Positions 9,815 to 17,716 of a DNA stretch of 64,000 nucleotides are shown piece by piece (the stretch's first letter is position 1; each line of letters opens with the position of its first letter). Made by a program: the position numbers and the translations under genes. The notes beneath the pieces are model-generated. The model saw only the letters and a program-made list of their open reading frames with translations. It had not been told where the DNA came from and ran no database searches. Where the stretch lies: NCBI RefSeq assembly GCF_003061515.1, contig NZ_CP028924.1, forward strand, positions 2,790,001 through 2,854,000, written 5' to 3'. This DNA comes from Colwellia sp. Arc7-D (GTDB taxonomy: Bacteria; Pseudomonadota; Gammaproteobacteria; Enterobacterales; Alteromonadaceae).

Positions 9815-10525
9815 TTACTCAGCGAGTTCTTTTAATACTTCGTCTTTTAACTCATACCAAAGTTTACCCGATTCAACACCGTATTTTCTTACCGCATAAA
9901 CAGACTCATCAAATTGATTATTTTCAGCTAACTCAACCAATTTTTTATAGTAAGTTCTGGTTATTTCTCGACCACGGGGGTGAGCAAAATACAAACTACC
10001 TAAACGAGAATATAAACCTCTAAAGCCGTTCAGAATAAGTAAGTAAATAGAATTACCAGAAGCGACCACTAGTTCTTTGTTAAGCTTGTAATCAAATTCA
10101 GCAAAAGCTTCACCAGTATCTTCCACTGATTCAATAGCAGACAATAACTCGATAGTTTTTTCAGGATTATTTTTAATCGCACCACGCACGTATATTGCAC
10201 TAATATTAGTTCTTGCAGACAATAAATTTTCGACTAAGTCAGGAATACCCTCTTGGTCAAGCTGTGCTAAAGTTTCAAGAATATTAAGACTAGATGTTTC
10301 CCAAAAGTTATTAACTTTAGTCGGTTTACCGTGTTTAATCGTTAACCAGCCATCGCGAGCTAATCGTTGTAATACTTCACGAAGGGTTGTTCTGGTTACA
10401 CCAATAAGTTCTGATAATTCACGTTCAGCGGGTAAAATTGTACCCGGTGGAAATCCACCATTCCAAATAGATTCAACAATATATTGTTCGGCAAATCCTG
10501 CTGGACTGTGCGCTTTTATAACCAT
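9815..10525 (-). CDS. fadR: Fatty-acid metabolism regulator FadR
   Basis: GntR-family regulator that represses fad degradation genes and activates fabA/fabB, released from DNA by long-chain acyl-CoA. The N-terminal winged helix is almost letter for letter that of E. coli FadR as I know it: [17 protein letters not shown], then [18 protein letters not shown], then [14 protein letters not shown]. The C-terminal acyl-CoA-binding domain follows ([14 protein letters not shown], about residue 160). Length 236 is standard. I chose the ATG at 10523-10525 ([14 protein letters not shown]), which aligns with E. coli; an earlier in-frame start five codons upstream is unlikely. Its usual divergent neighbour nhaB is found only at 53.5 kb. 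Confidence 0.95.
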   Translation of the reverse strand: MVIKAHSPAGFAEQYIVESIWNGGFPPGTILPAERELSELIGVTRTTLREVLQRLARDGWLTIKHGKPTKVNNFWETSSLNILETLAQLDQEGIPDLVENLLSARTNISAIYVRGAIKNNPEKTIELLSAIESVEDTGEAFAEFDYKLNKELVVASGNSIYLLILNGFRGLYSRLGSLYFAHPRGREITRTYYKKLVELAENNQFDESVYAVRKYGVESGKLWYELKDEVLKELAE

Positions 10526-10560
10526 GGGGCTCCACATCACTTAAAGTTAACTGTACCTGA

Positions 10561-10586
10561 AACTGATTGTACCAGAACAATCAGTT
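10561..10586. promoter_or_regulatory. Palindrome upstream of fadR, possible operator
   Basis: AACTGATTGT (10561-10570), six-base spacer, ACAATCAGTT (10577-10586): perfect 10-bp arms, 36-61 bases upstream of the fadR start. It is not the consensus FadR site. A role in fadR control is inferred from position only. Confidence 0.35.
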
Positions 10587-11115
10587 GACACAAGCGCAAT
10601 AGAGCCTATTAAGTGTGGCGAGTGCCACTTAAGTTGAGAATTCGAGGCAGGTTGAGAATTTTTATTTTTGCAATTGACCAGTAAATTACAGCCAACATGG
10701 TTTAAGGCACTGTTACACCTACATATAAGCATAATTAAAGGTGCTGATTCATCTACATGTAAGTATGGTTAGTTAAGGGTGTTTCTAAGGTGGAGTGCAC
10801 TTATTAAAGCCTTATATGAGCAATGCACTATATAAACTTTTTAATTCAATGCATATTTTTGGGGTTTACTAAGACTTCTACACACTCAACCCAACTTAAT
10901 CATCTTTGTCGTTAACCCGACATTATAGTCATGAGGTGCAATTACATTTTGCGCAGCTTTGGGCATGCTAAAGTAATTAACATATTTAAACATTTTACCT
11001 TAAAGGTCATGAGTACGTGCAAAAATACACATACTCTGAGTAAATATCATTTTATTAAACCTAACTTGACCGTCGAAAAACCCTCCAAAACGTTCATTGA
11101 AGTTTTAGACTAAAA

Positions 11116-11145
11116 CGGCAAGTAATTCCGACAAACCGGTCATTA
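11116..11145 (+). repeat. Partial copy of the dispersed 53-base repeat (3' part)
   Basis: The sequence around ATTCCGACAAACCGGTCATT matches the 3' end and trailing bases of the copies at 14888 and 21356 (GACAAGTG..TCCGAC..AAGCGGTC). The 5' half of the repeat is not recognisable here. Confidence 0.45.
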
Positions 11146-11188
11146 GGATAGAAGATTTATAGACTGTAATTGCCACTTTGCGGAAGTT

Positions 11189-11225
11189 AACATACGATAA
11201 TTTTTACTAAAAATTATCGTATGTT
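11189..11225. repeat. Perfect 17-bp inverted repeat (isolated hairpin)
   Basis: AACATACGATAATTTTT (11189-11205), 3-base loop ACT, AAAAATTATCGTATGTT (11209-11225). There is no gene ending just before it on either strand, so an ordinary terminator role is not obvious. It is flanked by fragments of spacer repeats (GCGGAAGTT on the left, AGCGGACATGG on the right). Confidence 0.7.
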
Positions 11226-11511
11226 TTGATCTACAGCGGACATGGCTTTACAACCACATTACCTTAGCCGCTTACTGATAGCGGACGTTCTACATAGATA
11301 AAAAAACGTGTGCTTGATGTATATATCCCCGTCAATTTTAAGTTCATTGACTGGCAACAAAGCCACATAGCCGCCATTCTGAAGTTTCAGTAGATAGGCT
11401 ATTGCCTATTAGCCGTAAATGTAAATAAATGTGGGCGTTTGTTTGCTTTATCAAAAATAACACCTAAATTTATATTCTAAATACATAATTTTTTTGAGCA
11501 AAGGAATTCTC

Positions 11512-12195
11512 ATGTCATCTAATACAAGTTCAATAATTAGATTTATTATTCTCGTTTTTTTTTGCAGTTCAGCACAAGCCAGCTTGCTTTACTATGATTT
11601 CACTGGCTCAGTTTCACAAATTAATAGCAATTCACCTTCTTCCATTGCACTGGGAACAGCGATTTCTGGATACGTAGCGATTGACTACGATAATATTATC
11701 CGGACTAGTAATTCTGCTACATTTGGTGACTTGGTACAATATGGTGGCAGTGAACTTTCTTTTACAATAGGAGGATTCTATACATTTACCGCTAATATCT
11801 TTCCTGAAATAATTAGAAATGCTAATAGTTTTACCTACTCAGATCAGCTACTAATTAGTGCTGTAGAAAGCCAAATAAGCGCTCCTGTAATCAATGGACT
11901 CACAGCAGAATACTTCGTTTTACAATTTAAATGGGATAGCGGAAGTAGTCCATTAACAGAGAATACACTACCTTCTGACACCAATTTAACAGAAACGCTG
12001 AATAATTTTTCTAGTGTGAGTTTAAGATTTATAGATCCTAATACTAATCAAAGAGATGATAGTACATCCATTCGTTTTGATTTTTCAAATATGATGCAAA
12101 GAAGCGCTGCGACTGTACCTGAACCTAGCACTATTTCGATTCTTGGTCTCTGTGTGCTATTAATGTTTGTTAGTTCAAAGCGAAGAAAATTTTAA
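11512..12195 (+). CDS. PEP-CTERM sorting-domain protein
   Basis: Exported protein destined for the exosortase/archaeosortase system. A signal peptide ends at about residue 25 (FFCSSAQA). The C-terminus has the full tripartite sorting signal: VPEPSTISIL, a hydrophobic helix (LGLCVLLMFV), and the basic tail SSKRRKF. The roughly 190-residue mature part is Ser/Thr/Asn-rich and probably a beta-sandwich; its specific role is not known. I use the ATG at 11512, which has an AAGGA site six bases upstream. No exosortase gene is in the window, so processing must depend on genes elsewhere. Loss of the PEP signal would refute the call. Confidence 0.9.
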   Translation: MSSNTSSIIRFIILVFFCSSAQASLLYYDFTGSVSQINSNSPSSIALGTAISGYVAIDYDNIIRTSNSATFGDLVQYGGSELSFTIGGFYTFTANIFPEIIRNANSFTYSDQLLISAVESQISAPVINGLTAEYFVLQFKWDSGSSPLTENTLPSDTNLTETLNNFSSVSLRFIDPNTNQRDDSTSIRFDFSNMMQRSAATVPEPSTISILGLCVLLMFVSSKRRKF

Positions 12196-12551
12196 CATCT
12201 AAAGTTTAAATGTTAATCAGAATCCAGCCTTGAGATTGCCGTATAAACAAATAGCAAATTTTCGTTAATATTGCCCTGAATATGTTTAGGATTTCACAAA
12301 AGCTTAATGACAGATTCTATTCTGTGCTGCTCATAGTTTAAAAATGCCACCGTCTATAATGAGCTTGGAACAGTCATAAATATTGTTCTCGTTCTATAAC
12401 TGTATTTTGATTTTTTGATCATGATATTAGTCTCAAAGCCAATTTTTGGAACGTCTGCTATGCCAATGATTATCAAGTTGGCTGCCTACATGCTTAAGTC
12501 AACTAACTGGTGTTTAGTTGACCTCGATAAGCACTAAAAATTTTGAAATAT

Positions 12552-12673
12552 TACTTCCGCTTAGCGCACGGAGGAGTCTTTACTCTTGAATTCATTAATT
12601 TCAGCAATCGTATCTTAACTGGCGATAGATGCTGATTTTTCTTTAGGTCAACTGATAGTCAAAAGCGGAAGTA
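12552..12673. repeat. 122-base element with 11-bp inverted ends
   Basis: TACTTCCGCTT at 12552-12562 and its exact reverse complement AAGCGGAAGTA at 12663-12673 enclose 100 bases. The inner sequence has CGCTTAGCGCAC, also found at 13883, and AATCGTATCTTA, related to the 53-base repeat. A similar 124-base element lies at 40014-40137. No coding capacity. Confidence 0.6.
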
Positions 12674-12760
12674 GAGCAATCATCAACACAGTTCAGGTCA
12701 TCTCACTTTGAAGACATTAGCTAATAAGCGGCAATCAATGTTTAGGATTAGGTTTTTGCA

Positions 12761-12857
12761 TCGTTAACACCAAAATAATGGGCATAAATAATGCTAGCTA
12801 AAATGTGTAGCGCAGCGGAACCGAACAAACTGTCCTTCTGGGTAGCCTTGTTATAAC
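12761..12857 (-). repeat. Integron attC site
   Basis: Read on the minus strand it opens with GTTATAAC, directly after the stop of the lipoprotein gene at 12861, has an imperfectly self-complementary interior (GCTCGGTTCCG-type arm, then AGCTAGCATTATT), and closes with GTGTTAACGA. Organisation and spacing match the attC sites at 40-45 kb. The closing core departs from the usual GTTRRRY. Confidence 0.7.
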
Positions 12858-12860
12858 GTA

Positions 12861-13070
12861 CTATCCGCGAAAATCTTTACAAACCTTTGCCATGCCAGAT
12901 GAGAATTTCACACAATGCCCACTATTCTCAGAACGCTCTAAGCAATTTGCCATACATGTTTCGTAACTTTCCTTAGAAACACCATTCTCTTTTTTATCCG
13001 CATAGCCTAAAGTTGAATGTACGCAAGCAGACAATGCAAAAACAACAAATAATATAGCTATATATCTCAT
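12861..13070 (-). CDS. Small cysteine-rich lipoprotein (cassette gene)
   Basis: About 69 residues with a lipoprotein signal (ALSACVHS). The mature part has four spaced cysteines (ETCMANCLERS and HCVKFSSGMAKVC), the same C-x3-C ... C-x10-C pattern as the gene just upstream, suggesting two disulfides and common ancestry. I choose the ATG at 13068-13070, which has AAGGTG upstream; a GTG three codons earlier is possible. The stop codon abuts an attC site, and only about ten bases separate it from the upstream lipoprotein gene, so the two form a single two-gene cassette. Function unknown. Confidence 0.7.
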   Translation of the reverse strand: MRYIAILFVVFALSACVHSTLGYADKKENGVSKESYETCMANCLERSENSGHCVKFSSGMAKVCKDFRG

Positions 13071-13080
13071 AATAGTCACC

Positions 13081-13302
13081 TTAGTTATCTACCCAAATAT
13101 CACAATATGGTTGTACATTGCGATGATAAACAATGCAGGTATTACCATCTTCAGAAAACGTCCTACAATGCGTTGAACACTTCTTGTTCGACCACTCATT
13201 CCCATGTCCATCATTCCCATAAGTATTCCACCAAGTGTATCCGGTACAAGAACTTAAAATGAAAGAGAGTAAGATTAATGCTAAAAGTCTATATTTATTC
13301 AT
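13081..13302 (-). CDS. Small cysteine-rich lipoprotein (cassette gene, paralogue of its neighbour)
   Basis: 73 residues; lipobox ILSSCTGY after a hydrophobic N-terminus. The mature part is rich in Trp, Asn and Gly and carries KKCSTHCRTFSEDGNTC and PYC, matching the cysteine spacing of the following gene. It has a strong AGGAGG ribosome-binding site right after the attC core at 13321-13330, the usual position of the first gene in an integron cassette. Function unknown; outer-membrane location is inferred from the lipobox. Confidence 0.72.
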   Translation of the reverse strand: MNKYRLLALILLSFILSSCTGYTWWNTYGNDGHGNEWSNKKCSTHCRTFSEDGNTCIVYHRNVQPYCDIWVDN

Positions 13303-13319
13303 AACTTCCTCCTTGATGA

Positions 13320-13423
13320 GCTATAACGCCCATTTATGGGGGAAAATGTAGCTGGCTAAAGTAAGTGTTCGGAGTAACAGAAAGCCAATTGTATTTTGTC
13401 CCGCTTGGAATCATTGTTAGTTG
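13320..13423 (-). repeat. Integron attC site
   Basis: On the minus strand it runs from CAACTAACAATG through CAAGCGGGACAAAA and GCCAATTGGCTTT-like arms, then AGCCAGCTACATTTT, to GGGCGTTATAG. The outer arms (CGGGACAAAAT and ATTTTCCCCC) and the core sites GTTATAG/CTAAC fit the attC plan; length about 104. It separates the lipoprotein cassette from what was upstream. Confidence 0.8.
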
Positions 13424-13704
13424 CTGCCAGTCAAAAGCGCTAACCCCGCAACAATTAGTAAAAGTAAATTGAAGGTAATTATCGTTTAACAACACCCACT
13501 AGCACTATTGTGCCCAACCTTAAATTTGAGCCTTTAACACTTTTTCTGGCTGAAATTACCAAGCTGACAAAAGGCGAAAACGGTTAAGCAAAAAACACCA
13601 ATATAGCCATATAAAACATAAGCTTGACAGAAAACAACAGTAACAAATGCCAAATTTGAAATATTACAGGAACTAGTGGGTACAACTAACAGTGTATTAT
13701 GGAT

Positions 13705-13835
13705 ACTTCTCAGTAATATCCGTTCCATAGTTATGATTAATTAAAGCTTATTATTTTAAAATTTCAACAAATTAGAAAGATTAAAGTTGAAGAGATCCGT
13801 TGTGCTTAGATATTACTGAGACTTTTCAGTAATAT
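13705..13835. repeat. Paired 15-base direct repeats with an inverted copy
   Basis: ACTTCTCAGTAATAT (13705-13719) recurs as ACTTTTCAGTAATAT (13821-13835), exactly 116 bases later, and GATATTACTGAG (13809-13820) is the perfect inverse of 13709-13720. The first copy lies in an imperfect palindrome (13701-13721). It is about 280 bases from the tyrosine recombinase stop codon, so a recombination site is conceivable, but this is inference. Confidence 0.4.
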
Positions 13836-14001
13836 AAAATAATTTATTAAAAAATATATGACTAAATTATTTGGGCTAAAGTCCGCTTAGCGCACAAAGT
13901 TAGCATTAATAATTTGATGATGAACGACCGCTATGGTGGCTTAGCTCACAGTCAGTAACAAGATAGATTGAACACTATAAACAGCTTAAACATCTATTAA
14001 T

Positions 14002-14031
14002 GCTAACGTCCGGTATCGTATCTTAGTGATC
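14002..14031. repeat. Left 30-bp inverted repeat of the recombinase unit
   Basis: Matches the reverse complement of 14881-14910 at 27 of 30 positions; the shared core is TCGTATCTTAGTGATC. Together the two repeats bracket the tyrosine recombinase gene in a unit of about 909 bases. Confidence 0.7.
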
Positions 14032-14119
14032 CATTGTTGGGGTGATTCAGAAGGGTCTATAATGACCGCTTTGAGATATTCGTGGAAGGAAGAGTCCATT
14101 CTTCCTGATTTTTTATAGT

Positions 14120-14743
14120 TTAGATATCTATAGCCTCAGATAATTCAAGGGCATCATCGACCTCAATACCAAGATAACGTACAGTACTTTCCAATTTTGT
14201 ATGACCAAGTAATATTTGGACAGCCCGTAAATTTTTAGTTTTTTTATAGATCAAAGATGCTTTGGTTCTTCTCATCGAATGAGTACCATACGATGTAATG
14301 TCGAGACCAATACTTGCAACCCATGTTTTGACAATCCTTGCGTATTGACGGGTTGTTAGGTGGCACCCCTTTCTTATCCGACTACCAAACAAATAATCAT
14401 TAGAATGAAGCGATTTTAATGCGATCCACTCTTTAAGCGACTCTTGGGTCTTTTTAGTTATTTCAAATCGAACAGGAGTACCTGTTTTTTGTTGAATCAA
14501 TATTGCTCTAGATTGAATACTTTTCCCATGAGCGATATCCATGACTTTAAGTTTAATAAAATCACACGCTCGTAATTTACAATCTAATGCTAAATTGAAC
14601 ATAGTAAGTTCGCGAAGGTTATTTGCTAAATCAAGTCTTGTCCTTATAGACCATACTTCTTCAAGCTTAAGAGGAAGTTTTTGACCAACTAATTTACCTT
14701 TATTCCAGCTAGGTTTTGGGGTGTAAGGAATGATGTTATACAT
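14120..14743 (-). CDS. FimB-sized tyrosine recombinase (catalytic domain only)
   Basis: Site-specific recombinase of the phage-integrase family. From the ATG at 14741-14743 (AAGGAG site seven bases upstream) the product has 207 residues and all catalytic positions can be placed: Arg58 (KLRACDF), Lys86 (QKTGTP), His155 and Arg158 (THSMRRT), His181 (LLGHTKL) and Tyr190 (VRYLG). It lacks the N-terminal core-binding domain of typical integrases, as FimB and FimE (about 200 residues) do. It is not an integron integrase: the IntI-specific insert is absent and the protein is too short. The gene is framed by 30-bp inverted repeats (14002-14031, 14881-14910). Whether it acts on those, on the cassette arrays or elsewhere is unknown. 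Confidence 0.9.
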   Translation of the reverse strand: MYNIIPYTPKPSWNKGKLVGQKLPLKLEEVWSIRTRLDLANNLRELTMFNLALDCKLRACDFIKLKVMDIAHGKSIQSRAILIQQKTGTPVRFEITKKTQESLKEWIALKSLHSNDYLFGSRIRKGCHLTTRQYARIVKTWVASIGLDITSYGTHSMRRTKASLIYKKTKNLRAVQILLGHTKLESTVRYLGIEVDDALELSEAIDI

Positions 14744-14880
14744 AATAGTGCTCCTTTGGTTAAAGAGACTATAAGTATGGTTCAACGATTTTGGTAATTT
14801 GAAACTATCTGGTTGAGATAGAAAGGTTAGCTAAAACCCAAAGCAGACGGATTGACTTGTTATCAATCAGGCCACCTAGT

Positions 14881-14910
14881 GATCACTAAGATACGAAAAC
14901 GGACATTAGC
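14881..14910. repeat. Right 30-bp inverted repeat of the recombinase unit
   Basis: GATCACTAAGATACGA begins the repeat; it pairs with 14002-14031 with three mismatches. Its right 23 bases are also the start of the 53-base dispersed repeat, so the two repeat systems share sequence. Confidence 0.7.
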
Positions 14911-14940
14911 CTTAGCTTATCTAACGACAAGTGATCCGAC
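14888..14940 (+). repeat. Dispersed 53-base repeat, copy 1
   Basis: Starts AAGATACGAAAACGGA and ends GTGATCCGAC. The copies at 16081-16133 and 21356-21408 have the same length, orientation and order of blocks (AAGATACGA, CGGA, TTAGCCTT-like, TATCTA, CGACAAGTG-like, TCCGAC). It is non-coding in all three places. Confidence 0.7.
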
Positions 14941-15434
14941 AAAGCGGTCGGAAACAGCGTTCAAAATTTTATTTCAACTGTTGGTATATAAAAAGACGTA
15001 AAGATGCCGAAAACATTGCTAACATTTATCGCACTCCAAAGTTGATACTAAGGCCACTTATCCCACTTTTGAAGCCTGCATGGTTTATTGTATCAAAAGT
15101 TTGATTTTCAGCATATTTTAAAGCTTATCAAGGGCGAATTAAATAATAATCTAATAACTAAATTTGATTAAATACTTACCTAAACTATAGTTATTACTTG
15201 ACCGTAAGATAAAAGGGATTTTACTATATTCAAATTATTCTAAAAAGAGGCGACCCTAATACGGTGATATCTATCAAAGGAGTTTCGCTAACATTCAGAT
15301 AACCATGGATCAATTAACAAATCCTAGGTTAGCTTCATAAATGTATAAGGCACTTGAACAACAAGTCTGCGATAATTTTGTATTAATGTTCATCTGTAAT
15401 CAACTAGCCCAACATTCCTACTGGAGGAATTATT

Positions 15435-15920
15435 ATGTCTGCTCCACAAAAATCTGGCTCTGGTTTTTGGAATAGCTGGTGGCCTTGGATTATTGCTGGC
15501 TTGCTTATTTTTGTGTTTAAAGATGTCCCACTTAATGGTGGTGGAGGATCTTCTAAACGACCAGTAGGGCAAACCACGGAAAAAGAAGTTAGTGTAGGAG
15601 AGAAAGAGCATCGTCGTATTACCTTTAATGTAAACGGCAGTAAACAGGTTTCAGTCGATGTTGTATCTTTGAATGGTCAGCCAGTAGATTTTTTCATAGC
15701 GCCTTTAAAGGAATACGAAAGAAATATTTACATAGCTAATCTTAAAGGACTAAAAGGAGCTTACTTGGTAAATGAGGAGGTTGTTAAAGCCTCTGAGTCA
15801 GTCACAGTGCGCGGTAATGGTACATATGTGTTTGCCGTACGGCATGGGAATTTTTCAAACAACCTGTTTGCTAGGGATTATCCACCAGCAATAGTTCATT
15901 ACAGATTCACAATACGCTAA
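15435..15920 (+). CDS. Membrane-anchored protein of unknown function
   Basis: 161 residues. A tryptophan-rich transmembrane helix near residues 10-30 (FWNSWWPWIIAGLLIFVF) is followed by a Gly/Ser linker and a predominantly beta-strand domain of about 110 residues (RITFNVNGSKQVSVDVVSLNGQPVDFFIAP ... ends HYRFTIR when read in pieces) that would lie in the periplasm. The alternating strands resemble the GOLD-like beta-sandwich layout, but that is only an impression. A good ribosome-binding site (GGAGGA) supports the start. It stands alone between repeat-rich spacers in the accessory block. Confidence 0.65.
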   Translation: MSAPQKSGSGFWNSWWPWIIAGLLIFVFKDVPLNGGGGSSKRPVGQTTEKEVSVGEKEHRRITFNVNGSKQVSVDVVSLNGQPVDFFIAPLKEYERNIYIANLKGLKGAYLVNEEVVKASESVTVRGNGTYVFAVRHGNFSNNLFARDYPPAIVHYRFTIR

Positions 15921-16304
15921 ACCTCTATATGACCTAGTCATCTAAATTCAGTCACCCTATAGTGGCATAGTTAATTTGGCCACTGATCTATAATGGCAGT
16001 TGAATTACTTAAATATAAAGCTAATGTCTGCTTATGGCTAGCTGAAGAAGTCTCCAATAATCACTAACTCAATGTTAACAAAGATACGAAACCGGACGTT
16101 AACTTTGGCTTATCTAGTGACAAATTTTCCGACATTGATGTCATTAACACAGCTCTATTTAAAGATAACTTTTTACCGACAGTAGACTTAAGAGCTATGC
16201 TGCTCGGGGCGCCACTGAGTCTAAATAAGGCGTTAGGCAAAAAGATGAATGCATTGTTATGATAACTAAACTATCACATAAAAAGTTACTTTAGGACTCA
16301 AGGA
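15921..16304. other. Intergenic spacer with dispersed repeat
   Basis: 384 bases, no gene. It has GCTAATGTCTGCTTATGGCT at about 16018, repeated with small changes at about 17869, and the second 53-base repeat copy at 16081-16133. Confidence 0.5.
16081..16133 (+). repeat. Dispersed 53-base repeat, copy 2
   Basis: AAGATACGAAACCGGACG at the start and TTTTCCGAC at the end, with the same internal order as the copies at 14888 and 21356. It diverges most in the middle block. Confidence 0.65.
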
Positions 16305-17716
16305 ATGAAATATAAAGCGCATCTGTATCAAAAATGTTTTTTTCGTAATACTTCAATCACAACCCTTATCTTTTTTATATTAACTTTATTTTCAGCGTTA
16401 TCTCTATCAGAAGAAGTACAAAAAGACAAAAAAAGTGCTTTCGAAAAAGCGAGAGAGCAATATATTAATCAAGTGTCAAAAATAATTGAAGGGGAAAGGC
16501 TATATTTTTTTATTGAAACGCCAGAGCCAATAAAAACCGGAAAATCAGGAACTATCCGTTATCAAATTAAGAAAAGGGAAAAAGTAAGTCAATTGAATTG
16601 GCAAGTAACATTATCTATTTATAAGAATAATAAATTTATTTCAGATTATTCAATGAAAGAGCAGAGTTCAACAGAAAGTGATACTGAGGGAGATGAAACG
16701 ATATATAGCAGAAATTTTGTAAAGAGTATCCAGCTAGATGAAAAGGGAAAATATCAAATTGTTATTGAGGCACGATCCTTAAACATGGAAGGAAGGAAAG
16801 TTAGCCATATAGGACGTAAAGACATTTACATTATACCTAACCCTGAAATCAAGTTTACGGGTGAGATTATAGAGTCGTTGATTGATTCAGATGACAATGG
16901 TTTAGCGAACTCACTTAGGGTTACTCTTCCCTTTAAAGCAAACATTGGAAATAACGAAAAATACAGAGTATGGGTGCGCTTAGGAAATAAACAGTACAAC
17001 GGCATAGGTGACATCATTACAAACACAAGCTTTGTCATTAATAATAAAAAACATTTATCTCAGGCTAGAGAGTCAAATATAATTGCTTTTGAAAAAACTA
17101 TTATTGATAGCTCACATACCGCAGTCATTGTTGAATTTAAAGGTAAAGATATTGCAAAGAAACACCAATCAGGAAAGTTGAGGTTAGTTAATGTAGTTAT
17201 AATGGCTGACGATGAATATTCCTGGGGAGGCTTCAGGAAATTCCGTACATTGGTGAAACTAAATCATATTCTTTTGAAGTATTTGAAAGGCCATTAATCA
17301 CCGTTCATCAGCATCAGGCTACTATAACTATGATTGATGATAATGACGATGGAATTAAGGAAGGTTTAAATATTAAGTTTGACGTTAGTGTGGTATTTGA
17401 TGGTTCATATGAAGCATTTATGTCCTTTGGGGAAAGAAGAGACTCATTATTTTTTATTAAAGAAATTTTTGAGTTAACTGCTGGAGACCATGAAATTAAT
17501 ATTTTTGTATCTGCCCAAAGGCTGGTTAATGCAAAAGCTGAAGGAGAGATACCATTAACAACTTTCCATTTCAACACAGCAAAGTCTCTTAACTGGCCAA
17601 CAGAAACTCGACATAATTTTGGATTAACACCATCTTTTTCATGTAAAGATTTTGAAGATTGTACAATTAGATTACCAAAACCAGTGACTTGTCTTGATGA
17701 CTGTTCTGACTTTTAA
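16305..17716 (+). pseudogene. Exported protein of unknown function, split by a one-base frameshift
   Basis: Not recognised. The first frame (16305-17297) encodes an N-terminal signal/anchor segment (about residues 15-35), then several beta-rich, Lys/Glu-rich domains, including one with DSDDNGLANSLRVTLPF near residue 195. It ends in an out-of-character tail. The -1 frame, open from 17216, continues with KSYSFEVFERPLITVHQ and a second DDNDDGIKEGLNIKFDV, clearly a repeat of the earlier domain, and stops at 17716. One missing base near 17231-17236 (TTCAG where TTCCAG would keep frame) explains the break. The intact protein would have about 470 residues, with DxDxNDG-like loops that may bind calcium. 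Sequencing error or a recent mutation are both possible. Confidence 0.7.

Larger units (their letters stand above)
10526..11511. other. Gene-poor left end of the accessory block
   Basis: Almost 1 kb without a convincing gene. It holds the fadR promoter palindrome, a partial copy of the dispersed repeat (11116-11145), the perfect 17-bp hairpin at 11189-11225, and short sequences of the type CGGACATGGC and GCGGACGTTC that recur in spacers further right. A 60-codon reading frame at 10931 lacks a ribosome-binding site and protein-like content. Confidence 0.5.
12196..12860. other. Repeat-rich spacer downstream of the small cassette array
   Basis: 665 bases without a gene. It contains a stretch (12268-12315) similar to 39978-40020, the inverted-repeat element 12552-12673, a segment at 12714-12765 that matches 40131-40180, and an attC-like site at 12761-12857. 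The same order of parts occurs at 39.96-40.2 kb, so this is a duplicated array flank. Confidence 0.6.
13303..14119. other. Spacer with attC, inverted repeats and no convincing gene
   Basis: 817 bases. Contents: the attC at 13320-13423; a possible second, degenerate attC near 13440-13530 that I cannot prove; direct and inverted copies of a 15-base motif at 13705 and 13821; a CCGCTTAGCGCAC repeat at 13883; and the left 30-bp inverted repeat of the recombinase unit at 14002-14031. A 64-codon frame at 13534-13728 on the minus strand looks accidental. Confidence 0.5.
14744..15434. other. Intergenic spacer with repeat copies
   Basis: 690 bases without a gene. It holds the right inverted repeat of the recombinase unit (14881-14910) and, overlapping it, a full copy of the dispersed repeat (14888-14940). 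The rest is AT-rich and shows no recognisable feature apart from the ribosome-binding site GGAGGA of the gene at 15435. Confidence 0.5.

Noticed and set aside
10931-11113. 60-codon frame on the plus strand
   Set aside because: No ribosome-binding site, composition of random AT-rich sequence, lies among spacer repeats.
13440-13530. Possible further attC site
   Set aside because: GGGGTTAGCGC and GGTTGGGC are suggestive core sequences on the minus strand, but arms do not pair convincingly.
13534-13728. 64-codon minus-strand frame between the small array and the recombinase
   Set aside because: Starts inside the palindrome at 13701-13721 and has no ribosome-binding site; not protein-like apart from hydrophobicity.
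14120-14743. Integron integrase for the cassette arrays
   Set aside because: About 207 residues, lacks the core-binding domain and the IntI-specific insert, so it cannot be a normal IntI.
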